Source: Planococcus chinensis (GTDB taxonomy: Bacteria; Bacillota; Bacilli; Bacillales_A; Planococcaceae). From it: a stretch of 64,000 nt of DNA. The stretch is taken from positions 186,001 to 250,000 of the forward strand of contig NZ_JABWTK010000005.1 of the NCBI RefSeq assembly GCF_020071995.1, read 5' to 3'. Below, one piece after another: positions 44,308 through 53,707 of the stretch. The notes below the pieces were generated by a model that ran no database searches, was not told the origin of the DNA, and was given only the letters and a program-made list of their open reading frames with translations. Numbering within the stretch: position 1 is the first letter of the stretch; each line of letters starts with the position of its first letter. The position numbers and the translations under genes are program-made.

Positions 44308-44602
44308 AATTTCCTCCAAAAGTTTAATGTATTCTAATAAAAGTTGATAAGTTTACTAGGGATTAATTCTAAAGTTATATTAGGAAAAGAAGTTTGTCAA
44401 AATGAATGCTCAAATAGCTTGTTTTATGCAATAATGCATGAACTGCTGGTAGAAAGCTTTATTCATTCTGTACGAATCTCAAAAATAAGTTTATGGGAAA
44501 CCGATATTGATTAGTGTTGCATAGACTTTTAAACAGGCGACAAACGGCCGGGTGAAACCGGCTTATGGAAACAAGCAAATGGAGTGGAAAATAGAGCATA
44601 GG

Positions 44603-44640
44603 AAAAGCCAACTTCGGTATCCATCCCGAAGTTGGCTTTG
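44603..44640. terminator. Terminator downstream of the DUF2207 gene
   Basis: AAAGCCAACTTCGG/CCGAAGTTGGCTTT stem; works for the minus-strand gene. Confidence 0.8.
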
Positions 44641-44672
44641 TGTTGTTTATCTGGAGTTAATTTCGTACCGGG

Positions 44673-46337
44673 TCAGAAGGCACCTGATCCTCCGCCACCG
44701 CCGCCGACTCCTGCACCGGAACCAGCCGATCCGCCGCTTGCGCTGGCTGTGGTAGTTGAGCCGGCTGATACGAAAATGGCAGTCATAAATATCGGGTTCA
44801 TGACAAAGCTGGAATCGTCTGCGGCCGATTCAGCGGAAGTGAAGGCCGCCGCTTTCCGTTCCGCGGTTTTCGGGTCGCTGCCCAGCAGGTAAGCATAGGC
44901 ACGCTGTTTTTCGTCCGGCTTCAACCGATCCCACTGGTTGGCAGGCAAGTTTTGCATGGCCTCTTTCATTTTGCGCCAGTTGCGGCGGATTTCATGCCCC
45001 TCAAATGTAATGGGCGCATAGCTGATGGCAATGCCGAACGCCGCCATCGCAAGCACGATAGCAGCGGCCATCCAAGGGAACAGCTCGTAGATGCCGGTGT
45101 AGATGGCAAGGCCGATGAACGCGGCGCTCAGGATGCCGGCCGTCCAGCGTAGCACCGGATGCTTCTCGTGAAAGCCTTTCGCTTTCACTTCCTGGGCAAC
45201 GCCTTTATTCCATTCCGCAATGGCTTCATTATAGGCTGCATGGTTGTCTTCGTTTTTCGTGAATTGTTCCACTTGGCTGAGCTTGAATTCCCGGCCGTCG
45301 CCAATCTGATCGAATAAAAGCTCGATCAGTACAGCTTCATGGTCATGGCCGGTTTTCCGGTGGACCAGCTCGAAATGGTCTTCCGTGAGCTGCCGGATAT
45401 TGCCTTTACGCATAAGCTCCAGGATTGCTGCCGAAATCGCGTTCGGCGACAGGAATACCGAGTTTGTAAAGGAAAGCAAGGCCGGAATGCTCATCGATTC
45501 TTTCGGTACGAAAAATTCGTATGGGTAATTGCGTATTTGCCGTTTCCGTTTGTATGCGCGGAACCACAAAGCGAGCGTTCCAATCAGCAGCAAGATTCCG
45601 CCAATCGCAATGGCTGGAATTCCGACATTGCGTGCGATTTGCTGGTTCTTGGCAAAAGCCGCCGCTTCGTTTTCCAGGTTCTCGCGGTCCTTCGCGATAT
45701 CGTCCCGGACTGTCCCGGCTAGTGTCTCGGCATCCGGAAACAATTCTGGTTCAAAAATGGCTCGGACGTTGGCATTTTCACCTTCCGGCACGTAGCCCAA
45801 TTCGAACAGTGCGGTGCCGTCGTCTGCAACGCGTTCTGTGCCGTACGCTTCTTCGTAGCCGAGAGCTTCTGTATTTTCAGCGGGAGCGGGCGGAGTGACG
45901 GCAATCGTCAAGTCGCCGTATTCGCTTTCGTTGCTTTCGTCAAAGAATGCCCAATAAAACTGCGCCCCGTCTTCGAACTTCTCCACTGCGTTTGAGATCT
46001 CGTAAGTCAGTTCGATCTGGATTGTTTCGCCGTCTTCACCTTCGCGGTGGATCTGGTAAACGCCGTCTTCGATTTCCACTTTCAAGGGCTTGCCGTTTTC
46101 GGCAGCTGAGAAATTATCGATCGCCGTTCCTTTTTTCTCGATTAGGCTGCGGGTAATGCCGTTAAAGTCGTCGTCGAATTCGTACGTGAATTGCTCCGTG
46201 ACATCGGCGGTGCCGTCTGCATTCAATTGCGCATCAATCTGCACTTCTGAAATGTCAAAGTCGATCGCATACACTTGCGCCGGGATCAGTCCCACTAAGA
46301 TAAACGCCAGTACATATGGAATGATTTTTCGTTTCAT
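44673..46337 (-). CDS. DUF2207 membrane protein
   Basis: 554 aa. Order: signal peptide (about 1-25, ending near VYA), a β-rich extracellular DUF2207 domain (about 26-190, beginning FDISEVQIDAQLNADG), a transmembrane helix (about 235-252), a cytosolic region, two more helices (about 400-445) and a Gly-rich C-terminus ending in SGAF. Family knowledge: conserved membrane proteins of unknown function in Gram-positives. The poly-Gly tail is typical of the family. Confidence 0.87.
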   Translation of the reverse strand: MKRKIIPYVLAFILVGLIPAQVYAIDFDISEVQIDAQLNADGTADVTEQFTYEFDDDFNGITRSLIEKKGTAIDNFSAAENGKPLKVEIEDGVYQIHREGEDGETIQIELTYEISNAVEKFEDGAQFYWAFFDESNESEYGDLTIAVTPPAPAENTEALGYEEAYGTERVADDGTALFELGYVPEGENANVRAIFEPELFPDAETLAGTVRDDIAKDRENLENEAAAFAKNQQIARNVGIPAIAIGGILLLIGTLALWFRAYKRKRQIRNYPYEFFVPKESMSIPALLSFTNSVFLSPNAISAAILELMRKGNIRQLTEDHFELVHRKTGHDHEAVLIELLFDQIGDGREFKLSQVEQFTKNEDNHAAYNEAIAEWNKGVAQEVKAKGFHEKHPVLRWTAGILSAAFIGLAIYTGIYELFPWMAAAIVLAMAAFGIAISYAPITFEGHEIRRNWRKMKEAMQNLPANQWDRLKPDEKQRAYAYLLGSDPKTAERKAAAFTSAESAADDSSFVMNPIFMTAIFVSAGSTTTASASGGSAGSGAGVGGGGGGSGAF

Positions 46338-46509
46338 GATCCATCACCTCTTGTATAAGCATACGGATGGTGCTTTGAAAAGTTTCACGGAGGGAAGGCT
46401 AAGGCTCCTTCTTAGGGATGAATAATGGATTAGGAAAAAGGGATTGAGCAAGCCCGTCTTGAATTTTATTAAGAAGAAAAAGGCTCGAATTTTATAAGGA
46501 GGAATTGCC

Positions 46510-46896
46510 ATGCTGTTTATGCTGATAATCAAAGCATCACCCACATCAGAAGCAGGAAAGCTCCCAAGCAATGAGCTGATGGAAGCCATGTCGCGGTATA
46601 ACAAAGAATTGATGGAGGCGGGGGTTCGGGTGATGGTACAAGGGCTCCATCCCAGTTCGAATGGAATTCGCCTTTCGTATACAAATCCTGGAGAAAAGCC
46701 GGTGGTAACCGAAGGGCCGTTTGCAAATCCCAACGAGCTGGTTTCGGGTTTCTTTTTGATTGACGTGGCATCGAAAGAAGAGGCGATTGAATGGGCGATG
46801 CGGCTGCCGGATCCAATCGGCAACGGTGAAGGGATGGCCGAATTGCGTCAGGTGTTCGAAGGGCCGGTGGAGAGTTCGGAACCGCAGTTTGATTAA
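46510..46896 (+). CDS. YciI/DGPF-domain protein
   Basis: 128 aa. Seen: MLIIKASPTSEAG, a helix (NELMEAMSRYNKELMEAGVRV), VTEGPFANPNELVSGFFLIDV and C-terminal R-Q-V-F, matching the YCII-related (DGPF/PhnB-like) family, probably a dimeric barrel. Function unknown; often near ECF sigma factors, which are not seen here. RBS AAGGAGG. It precedes an alcohol dehydrogenase-like gene by 38 nt, so a two-gene operon is likely. Confidence 0.85.
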   Translation: MLFMLIIKASPTSEAGKLPSNELMEAMSRYNKELMEAGVRVMVQGLHPSSNGIRLSYTNPGEKPVVTEGPFANPNELVSGFFLIDVASKEEAIEWAMRLPDPIGNGEGMAELRQVFEGPVESSEPQFD

Positions 46897-46934
46897 GTTT
46901 GTATCAGGTTTTCGCTTGGGAAAGGAGGGGGAAT

Positions 46935-47957
46935 ATGCGAGCCATCGTTTGCAACCGGTACGGGCCGCCGGAGGTGTTGAAGCTTCAGCAGCTCGACAAG
47001 CCGGTGCCAAAAGCGGGTGAAATTCTGATCAAAGTACACGCATCCACCGTCACGGCGGGGGATTGCGAAATCCGGAGCTTTAAATTCCCGGTGCTGCTGT
47101 GGATTCCGCTGCGGCTGTTTTTCGGCTTGCGGAAACCGAGAGTGAACGTACTCGGACAGGAATTTGCCGGGGAAGTTGAAGCTGTAGGAACTGGGCGAAC
47201 AGCCTTCAAGAAAGGCGACCGTGTCTACGGTGCGACGGGTTTGAAGCTCGGGGCGTATGCCGAGTATTTGTGCCTTTCCGGTAGCTCCGCAATCGCCCGG
47301 ATACCGGAAGCAATCGGTTTTGAAGAAGCAGCCACGATCCCGACAGGCGGAATGAACGCTTTGTTTTTTCTCCGGAAAGCGAAAATCCAGGCGGGCCAAA
47401 AAGTACTGGTCATCGGAGCCGGCGGCAGCATCGGCACGGTGGCTGTTCAGTTTGCCAAACATGCAGGCGCTGAAGTGACGGCCATCGACAGCAAGGAAAA
47501 ATTGGATATGCTCTTATCCATTGGTGCAGACCATGTCTTGGATTACCGGCAGGAAGATTTTACGGCAACTGGCGAAAGCTATGACGTGATTTTTGATGTC
47601 GCGGGAAAGAGCCCCGTTACCAAAACCGTCAACGCACTGACACCGAAAGGCATTTACCTAATGGGCAATCCGAGCCTTAGCCAAATGTTCCGGAGGCTAT
47701 GGCCGACGAAAAAAGGCGGCCGGAAAATCATAGCAGGGGCAGCTAGCTACAACTCCCAAGATTTGCGCGAGCTGAACCAACTGTTGGCAGAAGGCAAGCT
47801 CAAGGCGGTTGTTGATCAAGTATTTCCGCTGGAACAGCTGCGCGAAGCACACCGCTATGTAGAGAGTGGGGCGAAGAAAGGCAATGTGGTGATTGCTAAT
47901 CAATTGGAATTCCGGGAGATGAAGCAATTAACAGGTGGGAGAGAAAAGCATAAATGA
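46935..47957 (+). CDS. NAD(P)-dependent alcohol dehydrogenase-like protein (MDR family)
   Basis: 340 aa from ATG 46935 (AAAGGAGGGG upstream). Seen: N-terminal YGPPEVLKL, GQEFAGEVEAVG, a Rossmann motif VIGAGGSIGTVAVQFAK, and no zinc-site Cys set, so a zinc-free quinone oxidoreductase-type MDR. Substrate unknown. Downstream of the YciI-like gene. Confidence 0.87.
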   Translation: MRAIVCNRYGPPEVLKLQQLDKPVPKAGEILIKVHASTVTAGDCEIRSFKFPVLLWIPLRLFFGLRKPRVNVLGQEFAGEVEAVGTGRTAFKKGDRVYGATGLKLGAYAEYLCLSGSSAIARIPEAIGFEEAATIPTGGMNALFFLRKAKIQAGQKVLVIGAGGSIGTVAVQFAKHAGAEVTAIDSKEKLDMLLSIGADHVLDYRQEDFTATGESYDVIFDVAGKSPVTKTVNALTPKGIYLMGNPSLSQMFRRLWPTKKGGRKIIAGAASYNSQDLRELNQLLAEGKLKAVVDQVFPLEQLREAHRYVESGAKKGNVVIANQLEFREMKQLTGGREKHK

Positions 47958-48056
47958 AAAAGGTGAACCGCCGTTTCGAAAAGAAAGGGCGGCTCTTTAA
48001 ATGGATTGTTTTCAGCGTAGTCAAATGAATAAAAATATCCACCTCCCATTAGAAGT

Positions 48057-48473
48057 TCAATCCAGGATAATCGCTTTTCCTTGTTCCCGCAAAGCCTTTA
48101 GGGAAGAAAGCATTTGATTGATTTCTTCATCGGTATGCCGTTGCCAAGCCCCAAGTTCCGCAACGATCATCAGCGGCGACTTCGAACGGTACGAACGGGT
48201 CGGGTTGCCGGGAAAGCGTTTGTCGGTCAAGTTCGGGTCGTTCTCGAATTCGCCCAGCGGTTCGACAAGATAGATTCTCTCTTTCGCATCAGTGGCAGCG
48301 AGTTCGGCGCCCCATTTGGCCGCTTCTAAGGTGGCGGTGAAATAGATGTAATTGGATTTCTTGTCTTGGTAGTTGGATTGGTTTTGCGCCTCCAACAAAT
48401 CGCCAATCGCCAACTGGGCTTTCGTTCCGTGGAAGAAAGGGCCGCGGTCTAAGGCTTCTTTGTTCTCATTCAT
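48057..48473 (-). CDS. arr: Rifampin ADP-ribosyltransferase
   Basis: 138 aa, the usual Arr length. Seen: FFHGTKA (H15), IYFTAT (Y44), IYLVEP, NLTD (D84) and FPGNPTRSYRS, matching the His-Tyr-Asp site and signature of Arr enzymes. Transfers ADP-ribose from NAD+ to the 23-hydroxyl of rifampin and inactivates it. Composition matches the neighbouring chromosome and no integron or transposon is seen, so it is probably intrinsic. It converges with the MDR gene. Confidence 0.9.
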   Translation of the reverse strand: MNENKEALDRGPFFHGTKAQLAIGDLLEAQNQSNYQDKKSNYIYFTATLEAAKWGAELAATDAKERIYLVEPLGEFENDPNLTDKRFPGNPTRSYRSKSPLMIVAELGAWQRHTDEEINQMLSSLKALREQGKAIILD

Positions 48474-48642
48474 ATGGATCTGCCTCCTTTGATGCTTACA
48501 GTATAGGGCACGAATTCACTGAAAGGTAGTCTATAAATTGATTTTTAGATGGGGTATAATGGAGATAGGGAGAACGCAGCCCGTTAAACGCAAGGTCCGT
48601 TATCAATGATTCTGAAATGAAAGCCATAAAAACTTTTAATGA

Positions 48643-48687
48643 CAAAAGCGCCGAATTCTCTTGAAACAGAGAATTCGGCGCTTTTTT
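48643..48687. terminator. Terminator of yitT-like gene
   Basis: AAAAGCGCCGAATTCTC/GAGAATTCGGCGCTTTT long stem with T and A runs. A TATAAT at 48555-48560 in the same gap has no good -35 or gene. Confidence 0.85.
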
Positions 48688-48697
48688 GTTCTGTAAA

Positions 48698-49573
48698 TCA
48701 GTGGATGTCCCGCTTCGTAAAGCTGCCGCCTCTGACTTCGGCGACGTCGTACACAGCGATGAACGCGTTCTTGTCGATTTCGTAGATGATTTCTTTCATC
48801 TTGCTGTCTTCAAGACGGTTGATGATGCAGGTGATTTCTCTGTATTCGTCGTTCGTGTAGGCACCTTTGACAAGGCTGTACGTAGCATTTCGGCCGAGGC
48901 GGTCGTAGATGGTCTGCACGAGCAGCTCCGGCTCTTTCGAAATGATTTTATAGGTTTTGGAGCCGCTGAATCCTTCTTCGACCAAGTGAATCACTTTGGA
49001 TGCGATGTAATACGCGATGCCGGAAAGGAACGCGCCTTTCAAGCCGAAGACAAATGAAACGACAATAAAGACGAAGACGTTCAAGAACAGAATCATGTCA
49101 CTCGTTCCGAACGGCAACTTGCGCGACAGCAGCACAGCAAGCATATCGATGCCGTCCAGTGCTCCGCCGTTCCGGAGGGCAAGCCCCATGCCGACCCCGA
49201 TGATGATCCCGCCGATGACGGTGACGAGTAAGGTATCGCCTTCAACAATGGTTGGGACGTGGTGCATGACAGTCGTTGCATAGGCGAGGGAAGCGATGCC
49301 GATGACCGAATAGATGGCAAAGCTTCGTCCGATTTGCTTATAGCCCAAATAGACGAAGGGGATGTTTAAGACGGCGATCAATAAGCCAAGAGGCAATTCA
49401 AACAATTGCGAGCCGACGATGCTGAGGCCCGTGATGCCGCCGTCCGATACATTGTTCGGAATCAGCACGGCTTCAAGTCCGTATGCGGTGATGAACGCTC
49501 CGATGATAATAGGCAGTGCCTTCAACAGCATTTTGGCACGGCTCTTCTTGCGTTTTGTAATGGTTTGGTTCAT
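48698..49573 (-). CDS. YitT family membrane protein
   Basis: 291 aa. Seen: five to six transmembrane helices with IPNNVSDGGITGLSIV and GGALDGIDMLAVLLSRK, then a C-terminal DUF2179 cytoplasmic domain (IISKEPELL...GAYTNDEYREITCIINRLE). This is the standard YitT/YebE architecture. Function unknown. RBS AAGGAG upstream of the ATG. Confidence 0.9.
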   Translation of the reverse strand: MNQTITKRKKSRAKMLLKALPIIIGAFITAYGLEAVLIPNNVSDGGITGLSIVGSQLFELPLGLLIAVLNIPFVYLGYKQIGRSFAIYSVIGIASLAYATTVMHHVPTIVEGDTLLVTVIGGIIIGVGMGLALRNGGALDGIDMLAVLLSRKLPFGTSDMILFLNVFVFIVVSFVFGLKGAFLSGIAYYIASKVIHLVEEGFSGSKTYKIISKEPELLVQTIYDRLGRNATYSLVKGAYTNDEYREITCIINRLEDSKMKEIIYEIDKNAFIAVYDVAEVRGGSFTKRDIH

Positions 49574-49710
49574 ATTATTTTCTCCTTCTATGTAGTTTCG
49601 GGATGGAACTTTTTTTCACTTAACTATTAAATATACCCTTTTTTTGGCCGTTTTCCTAGCGTTAGCTCGACATGGAACGTCGAATGGATCTGCAGCAAGT
49701 TTTCAAGCAC

Positions 49711-49740
49711 AAAAAAAAACCTCCGAAGTTGTCGGAGGTG
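49711..49740 (-). terminator. Terminator of the minus-strand SDR gene
   Basis: Minus strand: ACCTCCGA...TCGGAGGT followed by nine T residues. Confidence 0.85.
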
Positions 49741-49754
49741 TTCTAAAAAAACTA

Positions 49755-50471
49755 TTACGGGTTGGTTGACCAAAGGCCAGCTGATTTCAATAGCACGCGC
49801 GGATGAAGTTTCAACTGCGCTACCATCATTTCTGCCAAGTCTTCCGGCTGAAGGACATTGTCCGGGTTGCCGTCAGTCAAGTTGCTTTCAATTGCCAAGT
49901 CCGTCGCTACGGTGCTCGGAGTTAAGGCAGTGACGCGGATGTTGTGTTTTCTGACTTCCAGCATCAACGATTCTGTCAGCCCCATGACGCCGAATTTCGA
50001 AGCGCTATAAGCGCTTGTCACCGGTGCGCCTTTTTGTCCGGCGGTTGATGCAATATTGATGATTTCTCCTGACTGGCGCTCGATCATTTGCGGCAAGACG
50101 GCATGCGTTACGTAGTAGACGCCCATCAAGTTTGTATCGATGATGCTTTTGAATTCTTCCGGCGACAGTTCCAGGAACTTGCCGAATTTGCCGATGCCGG
50201 CATTGTTGATCAAAATATCGATCGATCCGAGTTCCGCTGTGATGTGCTCAACGGCTGCATTGACCGCTTCCGGGTCTGCAACGTCCGCTACGGCAAATAC
50301 CGTTTTAACACCGTATTGCTCAAGTTCTGCTACTACCTTTTCCAAGTTGGCTGCCGTGCGTCCGACAAGGCCGACGTTGATGCCTTCTGCTGCGAAAGCA
50401 AGTGCGGTTGCCCGGCCGATGCCACGCCCAGCTCCTGTGATTAATGCGTTCTTGCCTGTTGGGTTTTGCAT
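49755..50471 (-). CDS. Short-chain dehydrogenase (3-ketoacyl-ACP reductase-like)
   Basis: 238 aa from ATG 50471 (GAGGAG 8 nt upstream). Seen: TGAGRGIG cofactor loop, NNAGIG, the Ser-Tyr-Lys site with IASTAGQ and YSASKFG, and VATDLA. An NADP(H)-type SDR resembling FabG paralogues; substrate unknown. Its own terminators separate it from the yitT-like and aldehyde dehydrogenase genes. Confidence 0.88.
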   Translation of the reverse strand: MQNPTGKNALITGAGRGIGRATALAFAAEGINVGLVGRTAANLEKVVAELEQYGVKTVFAVADVADPEAVNAAVEHITAELGSIDILINNAGIGKFGKFLELSPEEFKSIIDTNLMGVYYVTHAVLPQMIERQSGEIINIASTAGQKGAPVTSAYSASKFGVMGLTESLMLEVRKHNIRVTALTPSTVATDLAIESNLTDGNPDNVLQPEDLAEMMVAQLKLHPRVLLKSAGLWSTNP

Positions 50472-50553
50472 ATGTACCGCTCCTCTATCGTTAATCTGTT
50501 CCATTCAATAGTGTAGCAAATCGACGCATAAAAACCTTAGTGAAGTGCTCAGG

Positions 50554-50607
50554 AAAAAGGCACTGCCCGCAAAAGCCGGGTTTCCGGACTTTCGGGGCAG
50601 TGCCTTT
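50554..50607. terminator. Terminator after the aldehyde dehydrogenase gene
   Basis: AAAGGCACTGCCC/GGGGCAGTGCCTTT stem; minus-strand T run. Confidence 0.8.
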
Positions 50608-50623
50608 CGGATGTTCCTGCAGC

Positions 50624-52075
50624 TTATTGTTTGTCGTTTTTATACTGCATGTAGACGACTTGCGTCGCCAGGAAGTCTTCCATGCCATGCTTGCCGTCCG
50701 CTCCGCCAAGGCCTGATTGGCGCATGCCGGCATGATAGCCTTGGATGGCTTCGAAGTTTTCGCGGTTGACGTACGTTTCGCCGAACTTCATTTCATTGAC
50801 GACGCGCATTGCTTCGTTCAAGTCGTTCGTATAGACAGAAGAAGACAGGCCGTAGACAGTGTCGTTCGCTTTTTCAATCGCTTCATCCAATGTTTTGAAT
50901 GTCGTAACCGGCAGCACCGGCCCGAAGATTTCATCCCGGATGATGGCAGAATCGTGTTTCACATTTGTCAGAATGGTAGGTTTGTAGAAAAAGCCGCCAC
51001 CAAAATCCGGACGTTCGCCGCCCGTCGCAACAGTAGCGCCTTCTTTTACCGCTTCCTGCACCATTTCCTCGACGGTCTCCAAACGGTCTTCGCTGATCAG
51101 CGGGCCGACTTCCACGTCTTTATCTTTCCGAGGATTGCCGAGTTTTTTCGACTCGAATGCGCGGATCAGTTTTTCCGTCAATGCTTCCGCTACGCTTTCA
51201 TGGACGTAGACGCGTTCAGCATTCGTGCAGGCCTGTCCGCCGTTTGCAAGTCTTGACTTAGTAATGGCTTCAGCTGCCAGATCCAAATCGGCGTTTTGCG
51301 TCACGATGGCCGGCGCCTTGCCGCCCAGTTCCAGATTGACTTTGGTGATGTTCTGCGCCGCCGCTTCCATCACTTTCGTCCCGGCCTGGACGCTGCCGGT
51401 CATCGTGATCAGCTGCACTTTTTTGTGGGAGGCGAGGGCGTTGCCGATTTCTGAACCGGTGCCCATCACCACGTTATAGACGCCTGCCGGAATCTCTTCC
51501 ATCGCATCCACGATTTTGGTGAATTCCATCGTCGTGTTCGGCGTCTGCTGGCTCGGCTTGATGACAATCGTACAGCCTGTCACCAAAGCCGTCGCCACTT
51601 TACGCGCCAATATGAAGACCGGGAAGTTCCACGGGATGATGCCGGCTACTACGCCAATCGGCTTTTTATAAATAAGGATATTTTCATTCGGCCGGTCGCT
51701 CGGCACGATTTCGCCTTCGATTCTTCTGGCCCATTCGGACATATAATGGAAGTAGTCGATCGCCAGATCCACTTCGCCGCTTGCCAGTTCGTAATCTTTC
51801 CCTTGTTCTTCCTGCAATAAGTCGATGAACGTATCGCGCCGTTTTGCAATTTCATCGCCGAGCTTCCGGACGATTTTTCCGCGTTCGATATTCGGCGTCA
51901 GTTCCCACGCCTTTTGTGCCTGGTCAGCAGCTTCTACCGCCTTGTCGACGTCTTCTTTTGTTCCTTTCGGAATTCTGGAAATCACTTCTTCGGTTGCCGG
52001 GTTGAGGATGTCGATCCATTCCGTTCCTGTGGACTCGATGTACTTGCCGTTCACATACAGTTGGTGGTTTTGCAA
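50624..52075 (-). CDS. Aldehyde dehydrogenase
   Basis: 483 aa. Seen: N-terminal LYVNGKYIES, PWNFPVF, the Glu in LELGGKAPAIV, the catalytic Cys in GGQACTNAERVYV, and EIFGPVLPV. All ALDH site residues are present. Closest by motif to the lactaldehyde/AldA type with NAD+. RBS AGGAGG upstream of the ATG. Monocistronic. Confidence 0.93.
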   Translation of the reverse strand: MQNHQLYVNGKYIESTGTEWIDILNPATEEVISRIPKGTKEDVDKAVEAADQAQKAWELTPNIERGKIVRKLGDEIAKRRDTFIDLLQEEQGKDYELASGEVDLAIDYFHYMSEWARRIEGEIVPSDRPNENILIYKKPIGVVAGIIPWNFPVFILARKVATALVTGCTIVIKPSQQTPNTTMEFTKIVDAMEEIPAGVYNVVMGTGSEIGNALASHKKVQLITMTGSVQAGTKVMEAAAQNITKVNLELGGKAPAIVTQNADLDLAAEAITKSRLANGGQACTNAERVYVHESVAEALTEKLIRAFESKKLGNPRKDKDVEVGPLISEDRLETVEEMVQEAVKEGATVATGGERPDFGGGFFYKPTILTNVKHDSAIIRDEIFGPVLPVTTFKTLDEAIEKANDTVYGLSSSVYTNDLNEAMRVVNEMKFGETYVNRENFEAIQGYHAGMRQSGLGGADGKHGMEDFLATQVVYMQYKNDKQ

Positions 52076-52310
52076 AGTATTTCCTCCTAAAATTAGTGTT
52101 TCTCTAAGTGTTCCCTTTGCCTCGATTGTTAAACGAAGGACAATAGGACGAACATCTTATACAAAACTGAAAAGAGAGGTATTTATCTTTGATTTTCAGT
52201 AACTAATCCAACTCTTCGACTTGCTAATGGCCGTTTATTCAAATTGACAGCGGGTAGATACTTGTATGTGTTTTTATTTAAAAACAACTTTCCAAAAGAG
52301 GTGTCCAATG

Positions 52311-53303
52311 ATGAAAAATGATGTAACGATTAAAAATAAACTCGGTCTCGGGACTGCGCCGCTTGGCAATATGTTCAGAGAAGTACCGGAAGACGAAGCG
52401 ATGGAAACAATCCAATCGGCCTGGAACGAAGGCATCCGGTATTTTGATACGGCGCCGTTTTACGGGGCAGGCCTCGCCGAAATGCGGCTCGGGGAGATTT
52501 TATCTTCCTATAAGCGCGACGACTATTTGCTGAGTTCGAAAGTCGGCCGCATCATTCTGGATGAAGAAGAGGAAAAAGAAGGATTGTTTGAATATGGCCG
52601 CAAGAACAAAATTCGGACGGATTATACCGAAAGCGGCACGCTTCAATCGATTGAAGACAGCCTGAAGCGCTTGAAAACCGACCGCTTGGATATGGTGTTT
52701 GTACATGACCTTTCGCCGGATTTCTTGGGCGATGAATGGATTACGAAATTTGACGAAGCCCGAAAAGGCGCTTTTAACGTGCTGGACCGCCTCCGTGACG
52801 AAGGGGTCATTAAAGCATGGGGCCTTGGCGTCAATACAACGACACCGATCGAAGTGGCGCTGGAGCTGGAAGAAGCGCATCCGGATTTGAGTTTGTCTGC
52901 TACTCAATACACGCTGCTTCAGCACGAACGGGCGTTGGAGCGCATGATGCCGCTGGCGCAGAAAAATGACGGCGGACTCATCATCGGTGGAGCCTTCAAC
53001 TCAGGTGCCTTGTTTGCCGGGGACTATTTCGACTACAAGGAAATCACACCGGAGATTAAAGAACGCGTCGCCCGTTTTCACGACGTGGCGAAAAACCACG
53101 GCGTGAATTTGAAAGATGCCGCGCTGCAATTTTCGACTGCGCATCCGGCAGTCAAAGCGGTCGTGACCGGATCGACTCGGCCGGACCGCATCAAGGAAGA
53201 CCTGCAGGCACTGGAAGCGAAAATTCCGGCTGCGTTCTGGGAAGAGCTGGTCGAGAAGGAGCTCGTTTCTGCGAAAGCCGCATTGCCGGGGAGTCGGAAA
53301 TAA
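52311..53303 (+). CDS. Aldo/keto reductase, intact
   Basis: 330 aa from ATG 52311 (ATG 52308 equally possible; GAGGTG upstream). Seen: LGLGTAPLGNMF, YFDTAPFYGAG with the catalytic Asp and Tyr, SSKVG (Lys), VFVHDL (His) and TGSTRPDRIKED. A full tetrad, unlike the gene at 33484. Resembles D-threo-aldose/galactose-type dehydrogenases. Divergent from the aldehyde dehydrogenase. Confidence 0.88.
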   Translation: MKNDVTIKNKLGLGTAPLGNMFREVPEDEAMETIQSAWNEGIRYFDTAPFYGAGLAEMRLGEILSSYKRDDYLLSSKVGRIILDEEEEKEGLFEYGRKNKIRTDYTESGTLQSIEDSLKRLKTDRLDMVFVHDLSPDFLGDEWITKFDEARKGAFNVLDRLRDEGVIKAWGLGVNTTTPIEVALELEEAHPDLSLSATQYTLLQHERALERMMPLAQKNDGGLIIGGAFNSGALFAGDYFDYKEITPEIKERVARFHDVAKNHGVNLKDAALQFSTAHPAVKAVVTGSTRPDRIKEDLQALEAKIPAAFWEELVEKELVSAKAALPGSRK

Positions 53304-53316
53304 TTCAAGAGTATAA

Positions 53317-53351
53317 CAAAAAGGTTCCGGTTTGATGGCCGGAACCTTTTT
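53317..53351. terminator. Bidirectional terminator
   Basis: AAAAAGGTTCCGG/CCGGAACCTTTTT stem with T and A tracts. Confidence 0.85.
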
Positions 53352-53389
53352 GCATGATTTCATTTTCACATCTAGGGGATTGAGACCGC

Positions 53390-53695
53390 TCAGCTTATCG
53401 GACCTTTTGTGATGTCTGTCAACGCCGAATTGATCGCAAAGATTTTGGCGTTGACTGTGTTGATGCCAAATCCGCCAAGCCGCTTCGCGTGCATGTCGAT
53501 GTACGTTTCAGCGTTTTCTTTCGTTTCAAACAGGTAGATGCCGCCGGCTTCACCGGCTTCGGGGTTTTCTGTCCAGATTTTCCATTTGAATCCGGGTTCT
53601 TCGGTGATGCTTTTTGCGAGTTCGGCGAATGCTTCCGCCATTTCTTCTCCAAAAGGGCCGTCCATTTGGAAGTCTACTTGCAGCAGGTATGCCAT
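53390..53695 (-). CDS. YdhR-type monooxygenase-fold protein
   Basis: 101 aa. Seen: LLQVDFQMDGPFG, PGFKWKIWTENPEAGEAGGIYLFETKENAETY and a C-terminal β-strand, typical of the YdhR dimeric α+β barrel. No cofactor motif. 12 nt downstream of the DsbA-like gene, so part of a two-gene operon facing away from a TetR regulator. Confidence 0.85.
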   Translation of the reverse strand: MAYLLQVDFQMDGPFGEEMAEAFAELAKSITEEPGFKWKIWTENPEAGEAGGIYLFETKENAETYIDMHAKRLGGFGINTVNAKIFAINSALTDITKGPIS

Positions 53696-53707
53696 GTTGT
53701 TTCCTCC

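Noticed and set aside
48541-48600. Possible small RNA promoter (TATAAT at 48555)
   Set aside because: No -35 at a workable distance and no gene or conserved structure; only the next terminator is supported.
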